Shown piece by piece: positions 24,028 through 32,640 of a stretch of 64,000 nt of DNA. Both the position numbers and the translations under genes were made by a program. The notes beneath the pieces were generated by a model. The model was not told the origin of the DNA and did no database searches. It saw nothing but the letters and a program-made list of their open reading frames with translations. The DNA comes from Candidatus Melainabacteria bacterium. GTDB lineage: Bacteria > Cyanobacteriota > Vampirovibrionia > Obscuribacterales > Obscuribacteraceae. The DNA is taken from NCBI GenBank assembly GCA_017307165.1, contig JAFKGK010000004.1, positions 310,001 through 374,000 of the forward strand, written 5' to 3'. Positions within the stretch are counted from its first letter, which is position 1. Every line of letters begins with the position of its first letter.

Positions 24028-26304
24028 TTAATGCGCGTCCCCATTCAAGACTTCTCGTGTCCTCAGACCTAAAAAATATTCGCAAACAGGCCGCAGATCC
24101 TCATTGACAGGCATCCGGTCAGTGGCTTTCTCCACAGCCTCTCGATCCCCAACAAACCTGACCTCTTTATCCCAGGCCTGTTTGATCTCATCTGCAGCAA
24201 AAGCCGACAATTTGTCACTTTTTGCCAGAGTATCCATCACTAGCGGCGCATTGCTCGCTATCAAAAAATAATTGTACTGCCGAACATAGGGAAAGACATT
24301 GGCCACTGTCCGTGGTAGCACCTTGTGCTCATCGAGCCATAGCATGATTGTCCCACCTGGCTTTAAATGGTCCATGGTCATCTTAAAAAACTCACGCGAA
24401 TAAATATTGTTGCTGTACGCCTCGGTCGCGCGCAAAGGATCCAGCAGGATCATGTCGTATTTATTGTCCGACCGCATTAAAAACCGCCTGCAATCATCTT
24501 CTATGACGCTCAAGCGAGGATCTGCAAACACCTTGCCGATCGGTGATTTACGCATATTTGCAAGATTTGCAGCCGAGATCTCCACCAGATCCACATGCTC
24601 GACACCTTTGACTCGGACTGCCAATTCGGTCGTGGTACCTGCGCCAAAGCCGATTACGAGGATCTTTTGAGGATGCTTTGTATACAGCAAGGTCTCAAAA
24701 AACTCACGATGATATTTGTAATTTGGCTTAGCCCCATGTCCATAGCCATTTATATAATTGTCAAAACGCTGCCCATCCTCAAATAACACGCAGACACCAT
24801 CAGCACCTTCTTGCAGATAATGCTTTAGAGCCGGCGTCGCCTGGGGCTTAACGGCCTTTTCGTGCATAGCCAGATACAGCCGCCCGGGATGAGGAAACAC
24901 CCACATCGCCCCCAGCCCACAAATTGAAAGCACCACACGAAACACATTGAAGGTAGGCTTTTTACAGGGGAAGAGCCACAGGCTAAAGATGCCCAAAAGA
25001 GACAACAAGCCCAGCGAGCCTTCGGTCCCTAAAAGAGGGAAAAGCACAAATCCTACTATCAGGCCACCTGCGATATTGCCCAGGGTATTGGCGCTATAGA
25101 TCGTCCCGACCGCACGCCCGGCCTCATGCCGACCGGCATAGCAGAGGGTGCCTAGCAGAGGGAAACTCGCACCGAGAATGGTGCCAGGCACAGCGACAAA
25201 TAGCAGATTGCACATTGCCGAAAGCGAACCAGCGTAAGCGCCATACACATAGCCAGGCTGAAAGAAAGCCGCAGTATGCCCCGCCAACCAGGTAGTATCG
25301 AGCAGCTTGAAAAAAACCGCAAACAATGCAATCACATACACCCCGGCACCGGCCTGGATTAATAGAAAAGAACGCAGGATATGGCGAGGGTCGACAAATT
25401 TTTCGTTTTCAACATTGCCTGCCTGCCGCGCCAATCTCTGCCGTCGCTCCATCCTGGACGCTGCAAGACAGCTGCCCATGGCAATGCCGCTAAGATAATA
25501 AGCAAGATTGGAGGCAAAAGTATAAGGGGACGACTTGGACAGGACATCGACAAAGCGAAACAGAGCAATCTCGTAGCCGATCGCAAGAAAACCCGAAAAG
25601 AAAGCCAGCATGACGCTTACTGCCAGACTGGAAATCGGCGATTGCGATGTCGAGTCGACAAAGGTCTCGCGATCCACCTCGACAGGCAAGATCTGCTGGC
25701 GATCGGGGATCAAAAATAATAGGCCAGCCAGGACGAGATCAAGAGCGGCCGCTGTATAGATGGCAATGTCGATGCCGCCAAATGATATCAGGATAAAACT
25801 CGCGCCGAGAGCACCAAATGCACCACCCAGGGTGTTAAGAGCATAGAGAAAGGCCAGGGATTTGAAAAATTGATCGTAAGCCGGTCGCGCCACGGCGATG
25901 ACCAGAGGCAGGGTCATGCCCATGGCAAAGGTCGGCACGAGGAGAAAAGCGGCCATAGAACAAAGAGAGACAATATAAGATGCGCCAGCAGTAAAGGAAG
26001 CGAGCATCGATAAGATGCCGATGCTCGCAAATCCCCAGACGGCCAGCGCGATCTCGATAAGGGCATAGACCTTGCGCGGCTTGTCTATCTTATCGGCGAG
26101 CTTACCGCCAAAATAGGCACCCATGCCCAGCCCGGCCATAAAGACTGAGATGATCATGGACCCGGTCACCGAGCCCACTCCATAATGCAGTGTCAACAGG
26201 CGCTGCCAGGCCGTCTCAAACACCAGGCTGCTAAAACCAGACAACAAAAAGATACTGCCTATGATACCAAGTCTTAGATTGGGGTTGTCATCCCACTTGC
26301 TCAT
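24028..26304 (-). CDS. Membrane protein with MFS-like domain fused to a spermidine-synthase-like domain
   Basis: 758 residues. Residues 1-480 hold about 12 membrane helices with an early 'GSIFLLSGFSSLVFETAWQR' signature of this fusion family. Residues about 510-740 are a spermidine synthase/SAM methyltransferase fold: 'KILVIGFGAGTTTELAVR', 'VDLVEISAANL', 'MILLDPLRATEAYSNNIYS', 'LKPGGTIMLWLDE'. The family is widespread but its substrate is unsettled; aminopropyl transfer is not assured. It begins directly at the stop of the upstream aldo/keto reductase gene (TAG then ATG), so they are co-transcribed. Confidence 0.9.
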   Translation of the reverse strand: MSKWDDNPNLRLGIIGSIFLLSGFSSLVFETAWQRLLTLHYGVGSVTGSMIISVFMAGLGMGAYFGGKLADKIDKPRKVYALIEIALAVWGFASIGILSMLASFTAGASYIVSLCSMAAFLLVPTFAMGMTLPLVIAVARPAYDQFFKSLAFLYALNTLGGAFGALGASFILISFGGIDIAIYTAAALDLVLAGLLFLIPDRQQILPVEVDRETFVDSTSQSPISSLAVSVMLAFFSGFLAIGYEIALFRFVDVLSKSSPYTFASNLAYYLSGIAMGSCLAASRMERRQRLARQAGNVENEKFVDPRHILRSFLLIQAGAGVYVIALFAVFFKLLDTTWLAGHTAAFFQPGYVYGAYAGSLSAMCNLLFVAVPGTILGASFPLLGTLCYAGRHEAGRAVGTIYSANTLGNIAGGLIVGFVLFPLLGTEGSLGLLSLLGIFSLWLFPCKKPTFNVFRVVLSICGLGAMWVFPHPGRLYLAMHEKAVKPQATPALKHYLQEGADGVCVLFEDGQRFDNYINGYGHGAKPNYKYHREFFETLLYTKHPQKILVIGFGAGTTTELAVRVKGVEHVDLVEISAANLANMRKSPIGKVFADPRLSVIEDDCRRFLMRSDNKYDMILLDPLRATEAYSNNIYSREFFKMTMDHLKPGGTIMLWLDEHKVLPRTVANVFPYVRQYNYFLIASNAPLVMDTLAKSDKLSAFAADEIKQAWDKEVRFVGDREAVEKATDRMPVNEDLRPVCEYFLGLRTREVLNGDAH

Positions 26305-27201
26305 CTAGACTTGACCGATCCAGTCTGCCTTAGCAACTTTATGCCATGCTGCGCGGATCTTGGATATCTCATCTGCTGGCAAAGCCCCCCTGGACACTAG
26401 ATCGGCATTGGCTTGCCAGCGATCAGGATTTTTGGTGCCCACGATCATCGTGCTCACGCCTGGCTGCGATAGAGTAAAGCGCAGGGCGATCTCTGCGGCA
26501 CTCTCCGCCTTGCCGTTGCGGAGAAAATCGTAGTCGAGGCTCTTCATCCGATCATAGTACTCGTGCACATAGGTATTGTCTGGTTTAGTGTGGTGGCGCC
26601 ACACGGCATTGCCGATCGGACGCTTGGCGATCACACCCACTCCTTGCTTAACGGCTAGAGGCAGAGTGAGCTCGATGCACTCCTGGTCAAAAATATTGAC
26701 TGAGGTCTGCAAAGTATCAAAGACGCCCATTTCCAGAGCATAACGAGCATCCTGGCCATCGCCGGAATACCCGATGAAGCGACATTTACCCTCGCTCTGC
26801 GCCTTTTTGAGTGCCTCTACCACATCCCCCTTGGCTAAGACGTCCTTGCCGCAACTATGCAATTGCAAGAGATCCACGTGATCGGTCTTGAGATTTTTGA
26901 GGCTCTTCTCGATCGATGCGGCTATTTCCTCCTTGCTCCATGCGTCCTTAAATCCATCCTTATGACCGCATTTGGTAAACAAATAAAAATCGCTCCGGCG
27001 AGCCCCTATAGCCTCACCGATGAGCTCTTCGCTGTTGACATAGCATTCGGCGGTGTCGATAGCATTGAGACCTAGATCGAGGGCCTTTGCCAATAAGTCG
27101 TTAACGTCCTTTTTGCTGGCCCCCTCAAACCCTATCTCAGCGCCGCCGAAGCCAAGTACGCTGACCGCCATGCCGGTCTTGCCCAGTTGTCTCTTTTCCA
27201 T
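26305..27201 (-). CDS. Aldo/keto reductase
   Basis: 298 residues forming a TIM-barrel NADPH oxidoreductase. The catalytic residues are readable: Asp and Tyr in 'NAIDTAECYVNSEE', Lys in 'FTKCGHKDG', His in 'LLQLHSCG'. The C-terminal cofactor-binding loop reads 'VSTMIVGTKNPDRWQAN'. The natural substrate cannot be inferred. It abuts the MFS/spermidine-synthase-like gene with no spacer. Confidence 0.92.
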   Translation of the reverse strand: MEKRQLGKTGMAVSVLGFGGAEIGFEGASKKDVNDLLAKALDLGLNAIDTAECYVNSEELIGEAIGARRSDFYLFTKCGHKDGFKDAWSKEEIAASIEKSLKNLKTDHVDLLQLHSCGKDVLAKGDVVEALKKAQSEGKCRFIGYSGDGQDARYALEMGVFDTLQTSVNIFDQECIELTLPLAVKQGVGVIAKRPIGNAVWRHHTKPDNTYVHEYYDRMKSLDYDFLRNGKAESAAEIALRFTLSQPGVSTMIVGTKNPDRWQANADLVSRGALPADEISKIRAAWHKVAKADWIGQV

Positions 27202-27270
27202 AAATGATGATCCTTTTGCTCAGGTCTGCCATAATTTTAACGTGGTATCCATTTTTCTCGTGCGACATAT

Positions 27271-27693
27271 ATGTTGAAAACCCCTAAGGTCCTCTTTGCG
27301 GGCAATAGCAAAAAGACGCTCCAGCTCGGTCGCGAGGCACTCTCACCCCCAGTCGATTGCCAGGTAGTGCCGGCACCGGCGATGTCAGTGGCTCTGTTTC
27401 TCGCACAAAAAAATCTCCCTGAGCTCATCGTCTCCTCTTTTGATATGCAAGACGGTGATGGATTGTCATTTTTGCAAGAGATCATGATCGACGAGGAGAC
27501 CAGACGCATACCTTTCATCTTTTTGGTTGATGAAATGGTTGATGAGATCACCGAGATCAAGGCACTCAAGGCGGGAGCTCGCAAAGTATTGCCCAATGAC
27601 ATGACAAGCGCCGAGTTTCTCGAGCTGGTCAGGCCTCTCATTGCCGAAGGCAGCCGCAACAAAGTAGAGAGATTTGACGTCGCGGACGAATAA
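27271..27693 (+). CDS. Stand-alone receiver-like domain lacking the phospho-acceptor
   Basis: 140 residues with the fold pattern of a CheY-like receiver ('KVLFAGNSKKTLQLGREAL', 'PELIVSSFDMQDGDG', 'PFIFLVDEM', 'ALKAGARKVLPND'). The acidic pair after strand 1 is missing (AGN), the usual Asp after strand 3 is Ser (about residue 54), and the Lys-Pro loop reads LPND. An Asp two residues on could substitute but is out of register. It probably works as a phosphorylation-independent binding module. There is no output domain, and it stands alone between divergent and downstream genes. Confidence 0.72.
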   Translation: MLKTPKVLFAGNSKKTLQLGREALSPPVDCQVVPAPAMSVALFLAQKNLPELIVSSFDMQDGDGLSFLQEIMIDEETRRIPFIFLVDEMVDEITEIKALKAGARKVLPNDMTSAEFLELVRPLIAEGSRNKVERFDVADE

Positions 27694-27727
27694 CCAAATT
27701 TTGTGGACGGATACGCATAGCTATCAG

Positions 27728-27741
27728 CCGCAAATTTGCGG
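27728..27741. promoter_or_regulatory. 14 bp perfect palindrome upstream of the YceI gene
   Basis: CCGCAAATTTGCGG is fully palindromic and lies 38 bases before the YceI start codon, a typical operator position. No T-run follows, so it is not a convincing terminator of the preceding gene. Confidence 0.4.
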
Positions 27742-27779
27742 ATAAAATAAACAGAATCAACTGTCACAAGGAGCCGGAG

Positions 27780-28394
27780 ATGTTCTCTTGCAATCTAGAT
27801 AAAATCACCCTCGCCCTCATCGCTGCGGGCATCATGACACCGGCCGCGCTGGCCGCCGATGGCAGCTGGAAGATCGACTCAGCACACTCCAGCGCTGGAT
27901 TCAGCATCAAGCATATGATGATTTCCAATGTCAAAGGATCTTTTGACAAAGTCGAAGGCACGGTCGAGTACGATGGCAAAAACCTCAGGACTCTTGCCGT
28001 CGACTCTAGTATAGATGTGTCGACCGTATCCACCGGCGACAAGGGTCGCGATGGACACTTGCTGGGCAAAGACTTTTTTGATGCCGAAAAATATGGCAAG
28101 ATGACCTTCAAGTCCAAGTCGGTCAAGGCAGCCGGCAAGGGTAAGTGCACCATAGTCGGTGACCTGACCATCAAGGGCAAGACCAAAGAAGTAACCCTCA
28201 ATGTAGACGGTCCCAGCGAAATCATCAAAGACGCCAAAGGCGTGCAGCATGTAGGCGCATCTGCCACCACCACCATCAACCGCAAGGATTTTGGTATCAG
28301 TTACGGTGGCTTGATGGACAATGGCGGAGCTATGATCGGCGACACTGTGGCCATCACTCTCGAAGTCGAAGCCACAAAAGAAGCTGCCAAGTAA
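27780..28394 (+). CDS. YceI-family exported lipid-binding protein
   Basis: 204 residues. A signal peptide (about residues 1-24, cleavage at 'ALAAD') precedes the YceI lipocalin-like beta-barrel: 'GSWKIDSAHSSAGFSIKHMM', 'DKGRDGHLLGKDFFDAEKY', 'VGDLTIKGKTKEVTL', 'INRKDFGI'. Members bind polyisoprenoid chains in the periplasm and are often induced by base or envelope stress. AAGGAG lies 6 bases upstream of the ATG, and a palindrome lies 38 bases upstream. A clear terminator follows, so it is a single-gene transcript. Confidence 0.95.
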   Translation: MFSCNLDKITLALIAAGIMTPAALAADGSWKIDSAHSSAGFSIKHMMISNVKGSFDKVEGTVEYDGKNLRTLAVDSSIDVSTVSTGDKGRDGHLLGKDFFDAEKYGKMTFKSKSVKAAGKGKCTIVGDLTIKGKTKEVTLNVDGPSEIIKDAKGVQHVGASATTTINRKDFGISYGGLMDNGGAMIGDTVAITLEVEATKEAAK

Positions 28395-28412
28395 GCCAAG
28401 CAGTCGATAAAT

Positions 28413-28449
28413 AACCGGCCCCAAGATACAATGGGGTCGGTTTTTATTT
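28413..28449 (+). terminator. Intrinsic terminator of the YceI gene
   Basis: AACCGGCCCC (28413-28422) and GGGGTCGGTT (28433-28442) form a 10 bp stem with one G-T pair and a 10-base loop, followed by TTTTTATTT. Confidence 0.88.
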
Positions 28450-28479
28450 GCAATGCTAGATTAGATTGTCAGATTATCA

Positions 28480-29118
28480 ATGCAGACCCTATCTCAAGAT
28501 ATCACCACAGCCTTTGACGATTTGCTCGCCAACCTGCCAGAGGATAAGCGTTATTTGCTGGGCCTCGTCGGCGCGCCCGGCTCAGGCAAGAGCACTACGG
28601 CAGCCCTTTTGCGCCAGCGTGCCCTCTCGGCAGGCATACGGGCGGTAGTGGTGCCGATGGATGGTTTTCATATGCTGGATGAAAAACTGAGGCAGATCGG
28701 TATATGGGAGCTCAAGGGGGTGCCTGAGAGTTTTGAAGCGCGGGCATTTGTAGACCTCTTGCAGCGTTTGAAATCCGATACCACTAACGATATTGCTTGC
28801 CCGGCCTTTGATCGCTCCATAGAGGCTCCTGTGCCGGATGCGATCTCTGTGTCTTCGCAAGATCAGTTGGTAATAATAGAAGGCAATTATCTGCTCCTGG
28901 ACACTGCTCCCTGGTCTGAGATCGCCGGCATCCTCGATACGATTTGGTATCTAGATTGTCCGACAGACATCCTCAGACAGAGGCTCATAGAGCGCCACAT
29001 GGCTGGAGGGCGCAATGCAGAGGATGCCAGACGCAAGACCCAAGAGACCGATATGGTCAATGCTGCGCGCATTGCCACAGGGGCGGATCGTGCAAGCAAA
29101 AGGTTTTGCATATCTTAG
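28480..29118 (+). CDS. P-loop kinase of the uridine kinase/phosphoribulokinase superfamily
   Basis: 212 residues. Walker A is 'GLVGAPGSGKSTTAALL', followed by the substrate-site 'VPMDGFHMLDEKL' and 'LVIIEGNYLLLD'. The lid has 'RLIERHMAGGRNAEDARRK'. This matches the fructokinase/nucleoside kinase-like subgroup annotated as a nucleoside/nucleotide kinase family (relatives include YggC). The phosphate acceptor is uncertain. No clear ribosome binding site precedes the ATG at 28480, and alternative starts would trim only the helical N-terminus. Confidence 0.85.
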   Translation: MQTLSQDITTAFDDLLANLPEDKRYLLGLVGAPGSGKSTTAALLRQRALSAGIRAVVVPMDGFHMLDEKLRQIGIWELKGVPESFEARAFVDLLQRLKSDTTNDIACPAFDRSIEAPVPDAISVSSQDQLVIIEGNYLLLDTAPWSEIAGILDTIWYLDCPTDILRQRLIERHMAGGRNAEDARRKTQETDMVNAARIATGADRASKRFCIS

Positions 29119-29139
29119 CTCCCATCTTGGCCCCGTCTC

Positions 29140-29856
29140 TTATCTCACCTGCTCACCCTGAGCATTAAATCTCCTGGTCGTGACGCTGCCATCTTGACCA
29201 TAATGGGTATTGATGCTCGAGTTATCGCTAGATTTGTATTCGGTATCACGCAGCTCGCCATTTTGATAATGACGGCTAAAGCGGCTGCCATCCTGATTAT
29301 AGTCAGTATTGACTGATTGGTCGCCTCTGACCTGCTCGGATTTTTGCAATTGCTCGTTGGGACCATACACGCGCGATTCGCGGCTGCCATCAGCACCGTA
29401 TGTGGTATTGACCTGCCTGCCACTGCCATCGTTAAACTTGTATTCGTTATGAGTACGATTGCCGTCTTTGTCAAAGCGGTTGGTATCGCGATCCCCGTTC
29501 TCTTTGATTTGTGTATTGACTGAGTTGCCGTCTTTGTCGACCGACTCGGTATTGGTCAGACGGCCATTGGCATCATAACGCTCGGCATAATGGCCGCCCT
29601 CTGCATTTTTGCGCATGGTCTGATGAGAGCCATCACTGGCCTTAGAAACAGGCCCAAAGTCGATAAAGTCATTATTGATATTGGCCTTGGGCAGACTGCT
29701 ATTGGCAGCATCGCTGGCTTCTGTCTTGCTTTGCTGCATAGCCGTATTGCCAGCATATGCGTCTTTGACGAGACTCTGGTTTGCATTGTCAGAGACTTGA
29801 TTGCGCTCTACATTATCGATCTTGCTATCGTGCTTGTCGTGCTGGTTGTCGCTCAT
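29140..29856 (-). CDS. Hydrophilic protein with Rhs/YD-like beta repeats
   Basis: 238 residues, not a named family I recognise with confidence. Residues 1-85 are Asn/Asp/Lys/Ser-rich and disordered. From about 86 on, seven or so imperfect repeats of roughly 22-25 residues follow. Each is built on 'Y(G/N)xDGSxxxRxY' and 'xVNTxY' ('YGADGSRESRVYG', 'YNQDGSRFSRHYQ', 'YGQDGSVTTRRFN'). This resembles the beta-hairpin repeats of Rhs/YD and MORN-2 proteins. There is no signal peptide, membrane helix or toxin domain. GGAGG occurs in the short leader. Confidence 0.7.
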   Translation of the reverse strand: MSDNQHDKHDSKIDNVERNQVSDNANQSLVKDAYAGNTAMQQSKTEASDAANSSLPKANINNDFIDFGPVSKASDGSHQTMRKNAEGGHYAERYDANGRLTNTESVDKDGNSVNTQIKENGDRDTNRFDKDGNRTHNEYKFNDGSGRQVNTTYGADGSRESRVYGPNEQLQKSEQVRGDQSVNTDYNQDGSRFSRHYQNGELRDTEYKSSDNSSINTHYGQDGSVTTRRFNAQGEQVR

Positions 29857-29935
29857 CTCGGCCTCGTCCTAAAATTGGAGGGGGGAACATCGTAAGAATA
29901 CGAGGCCGCTCGTGAAAATCACGTGAGATCGCTAA

Positions 29936-31336
29936 CTAGGTCAAAGGCGTTAAGCTTGACCGATATCTATCGATTACAGGTCTGAGCTCTTGGTCTATAA
30001 GGACTTTAGCTCTAGCCAGGTCGACGCGTTCCGGATCGTCCAGGCCCACGCACAACTGGCCGAGAACCCTTTCGCAAGCAGCACCGACGTCCTGTGCCAT
30101 CTTATAAGGACGGTTGGAAAAGGTAACGAGACTGTAGCGCGATTGGTAATCGCCAGGAAACTCTCGCTCGAGGACCTTTTCGACGGCCTTGGCCAAAAGA
30201 AAGCCAGCGTCTCCAACCTTATCGCGCATCTCGATAAAATTGTCCACGGCCATATCACTGATTGCATCGCAATTGGGCTTGCGTTCTTGACCCAGATCAG
30301 CAAATAATTTTTGCCAATCGATATGGCCTTTCGCCTCGGCTTGCGACAGCATCGACTCAAACACACTGATATCCTCAAAGCCGCAATTGGCGCCCTGGCC
30401 ATAAAAAGGCACGATAGCGTGGGCCGCATCCCCAAGCAGCAGCACGTCACCAGCATAATGCCAGGGGTAGCATTTGACCGTATCCATATGACCGGTAGGA
30501 TTGACAAAATATTGCTGCACTGCATCTGGTATCAGAGCGTAAGCATCCGCAAACTCGGCCTGCAAAAAGTCGCGCACCGCATCCTGGCTATCTAGACTCT
30601 CAAAGCTGACCGGTCCTTTAAAAGGTAAAAAGAGCGTACAGGTAAAGCTGCCGTCAAAATTGGGCAGAGCGATCAACATATAATTGCCGCGGGGCCAGAT
30701 GTGCAGCGCGTTCTTTTCTAGATTGCTCTCCAAGATGACGAGCTCTTTGTAGCCATAATCGAGCCGGGAGGAGTCTGACTCATATCCTGGGAGCTTGATG
30801 AGAGCATCACGCACGCGCGAGGCAGAGCCATCGGTGCCGATGGTGATCTCATATGGCAGCTCGATACTCTGGCCCTTGCTCTCATCAAAACATTGCAAGC
30901 GCTTAGCAGCAAAGTCGCAACCGTCCACACGAGTCTGAAAAAAAATCTCCACCTGTCCGGTGGCTTCGGCTCGCGTCATGAGCAATTTGTTGAGCGCAGC
31001 GCGGCTGACGCTATTGATGTATTCGTCGGGATTTTTGCTATAGGGTTGAAAGGTCAATGCACCATCGCGCGCATGCATCATGCGTCCTAGCATAGGCACC
31101 GCTTGTTGCAGGACCAGATCATCCATGCCCACCTCTGCAAGAGCGATGAGACCACGGGTGGAAATAGCCAGGTTGATGGAGCGGCCAGCAGAGATGGCCT
31201 CTTTGCGCATATCGACGCGGCGCTCGAGCATCCTGACCTTATAGCCGCGCTTTGCCAAAAGGAGTGACAGTAGCGAACCGACGAGGCCGGCACCAATGAT
31301 CGTTATGGTTTCTTTCTTAGCTTTATCTGACTGCAT
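29936..31336 (-). CDS. kmo: Kynurenine 3-monooxygenase
   Basis: 466 residues. This FAD- and NADPH-dependent enzyme hydroxylates L-kynurenine to 3-hydroxykynurenine. The N-terminal dinucleotide motif is 'TIIGAGLVGSLLSLLLAKRG', followed by the family block 'RKEAISAGRSINLAISTRG', 'IGTDGSASRVRDAL' and the FAD-binding 'VLLLGDAAHAIVPFYGQG'. The extension 'NFIEMRDKVGDAGFLLAK' is typical of KMO. The ATG at 31334-31336 overlaps nothing but sits one base after the kynureninase stop on the minus strand. It is the last gene of the kynurenine operon. Confidence 0.95.
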   Translation of the reverse strand: MQSDKAKKETITIIGAGLVGSLLSLLLAKRGYKVRMLERRVDMRKEAISAGRSINLAISTRGLIALAEVGMDDLVLQQAVPMLGRMMHARDGALTFQPYSKNPDEYINSVSRAALNKLLMTRAEATGQVEIFFQTRVDGCDFAAKRLQCFDESKGQSIELPYEITIGTDGSASRVRDALIKLPGYESDSSRLDYGYKELVILESNLEKNALHIWPRGNYMLIALPNFDGSFTCTLFLPFKGPVSFESLDSQDAVRDFLQAEFADAYALIPDAVQQYFVNPTGHMDTVKCYPWHYAGDVLLLGDAAHAIVPFYGQGANCGFEDISVFESMLSQAEAKGHIDWQKLFADLGQERKPNCDAISDMAVDNFIEMRDKVGDAGFLLAKAVEKVLEREFPGDYQSRYSLVTFSNRPYKMAQDVGAACERVLGQLCVGLDDPERVDLARAKVLIDQELRPVIDRYRSSLTPLT

Positions 31337-31337
31337 C

Positions 31338-32630
31338 TTATTTTTCTGCCTGTGCAAATTTCTTCACTACTTCATAAAAACGATGTACGTCCTGAAAGGA
31401 GCAATACATCGGAGCCGGCGTCGCTCTTATGATGTCTGGTTCGCGAAAATCGCAGACCACGCCCTCTTGTTTAAATGCTTGCAGCAATTTTTTGCCATCA
31501 CCCTTAAATCTGATGCTAAGCTGACTGCCGCGTTGATTTTTATCAGCGGGAGTAATGATACTCAAAAAGTCAGGCGCGACGCGTCCGTCCTCGTGCAAAT
31601 CAACCGTCAGCAGATGCTCCATGTAGCCGGTGAGCGCATCTCCTTTTGCGCGCAGAGCAGCCATGCCGGCACGGTCAAAGAGCTCGAGCGAGGCCTTGAG
31701 CGCTGCCAATTGAAAAATCGGTGGATTGGAGAGTTGCCAGCCCTCAGCTCCAGTCATGGGTCTAAAGTCTGGCTCCATCTTGAATCGATCAACCTTATCG
31801 TGTCCCCACCAACCAGCAAGACGCGGTAGATCAAAGCTATTTGCGTGCCTTTCATGGACAAAGCACCCTGCTATGCCACCAGGGCCTGCGTTGAGGTATT
31901 TGTAAGAGCACCACACGGCAAAATCGACTTCATCTTGATGCAGGTGCAAATGCAGATTGCCAGCTCCATGAGCAAGATTGAAACCAGCCAGCGCGCCCAC
32001 AGCGTGGGCAGCTCTGGAGATTGCAGCCATATCGAAGGCTTGGCCGGTAAGATAGTTGACATTGCCGAGCATCACCAGGGCGAGTCGCGCTCCTGATTTT
32101 TGGATGGCCTCGATGATATCGTCGGGGCGCAAAGTATCTTCGCCAGCTCGTGGTGCAAGCTCGATCACAGTGTCTGCGGGGTTCAGGCCATGCAAGGCAG
32201 CCTGAGAAGCCACTGCGTACTGGTCGGATGGGAAAGCACCCTTTTCACATATGATCTGATAGCGATCTGATGTGGGGCGGTAAAAGGAAATCATCATGAG
32301 GTGCAAGTTGACGGTGAGGCTATTCATCACGACTACTTCGGACGGCAGGGCACCGACGAGACGAGCACTATATGCAGTGACAAATTCGTGATACGGAAGC
32401 CAGGGGCGACGTGCATGAAAGTGCCCTTCGACACCGTAATCGCCCCAGTCTTCTAACTCTTCCAGGATCATGCGGCGAGTGCTGCGCGGCTGCAGACCGA
32501 GGCTATTTCCAGCCAGATACACGCATGAGCGGCCGTCTGGCGCCCGGAGCTTGTCGGGAAAAATAAACTCCTCTCGATAATCCTTCAGCTCATCAAGCTG
32601 GTCCATTTCCATGGCGTAATCGATTTGCAT
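31338..32630 (-). CDS. kynU: Kynureninase
   Basis: 430 residues. This PLP enzyme cleaves kynurenine or 3-hydroxykynurenine to anthranilate or 3-hydroxyanthranilate plus alanine. The PLP lysine lies in 'VDFAVWCSYKYLNAGPGG'. Other motifs: 'VYLAGNSLGLQP', 'WLPYHEFVTAYSARLVGA', 'MNSLTVNLHLMM'. In most kynureninases the Asp before the cofactor reads 'DLAHAVGN'; here it is 'NLAHGAGN', a conservative change. The start at 32630 fits the family N-terminus. It lies 10 bases after the ACMSD gene. Confidence 0.96.
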   Translation of the reverse strand: MQIDYAMEMDQLDELKDYREEFIFPDKLRAPDGRSCVYLAGNSLGLQPRSTRRMILEELEDWGDYGVEGHFHARRPWLPYHEFVTAYSARLVGALPSEVVVMNSLTVNLHLMMISFYRPTSDRYQIICEKGAFPSDQYAVASQAALHGLNPADTVIELAPRAGEDTLRPDDIIEAIQKSGARLALVMLGNVNYLTGQAFDMAAISRAAHAVGALAGFNLAHGAGNLHLHLHQDEVDFAVWCSYKYLNAGPGGIAGCFVHERHANSFDLPRLAGWWGHDKVDRFKMEPDFRPMTGAEGWQLSNPPIFQLAALKASLELFDRAGMAALRAKGDALTGYMEHLLTVDLHEDGRVAPDFLSIITPADKNQRGSQLSIRFKGDGKKLLQAFKQEGVVCDFREPDIIRATPAPMYCSFQDVHRFYEVVKKFAQAEK

Positions 32631-32640
32631 TTGCACCACG

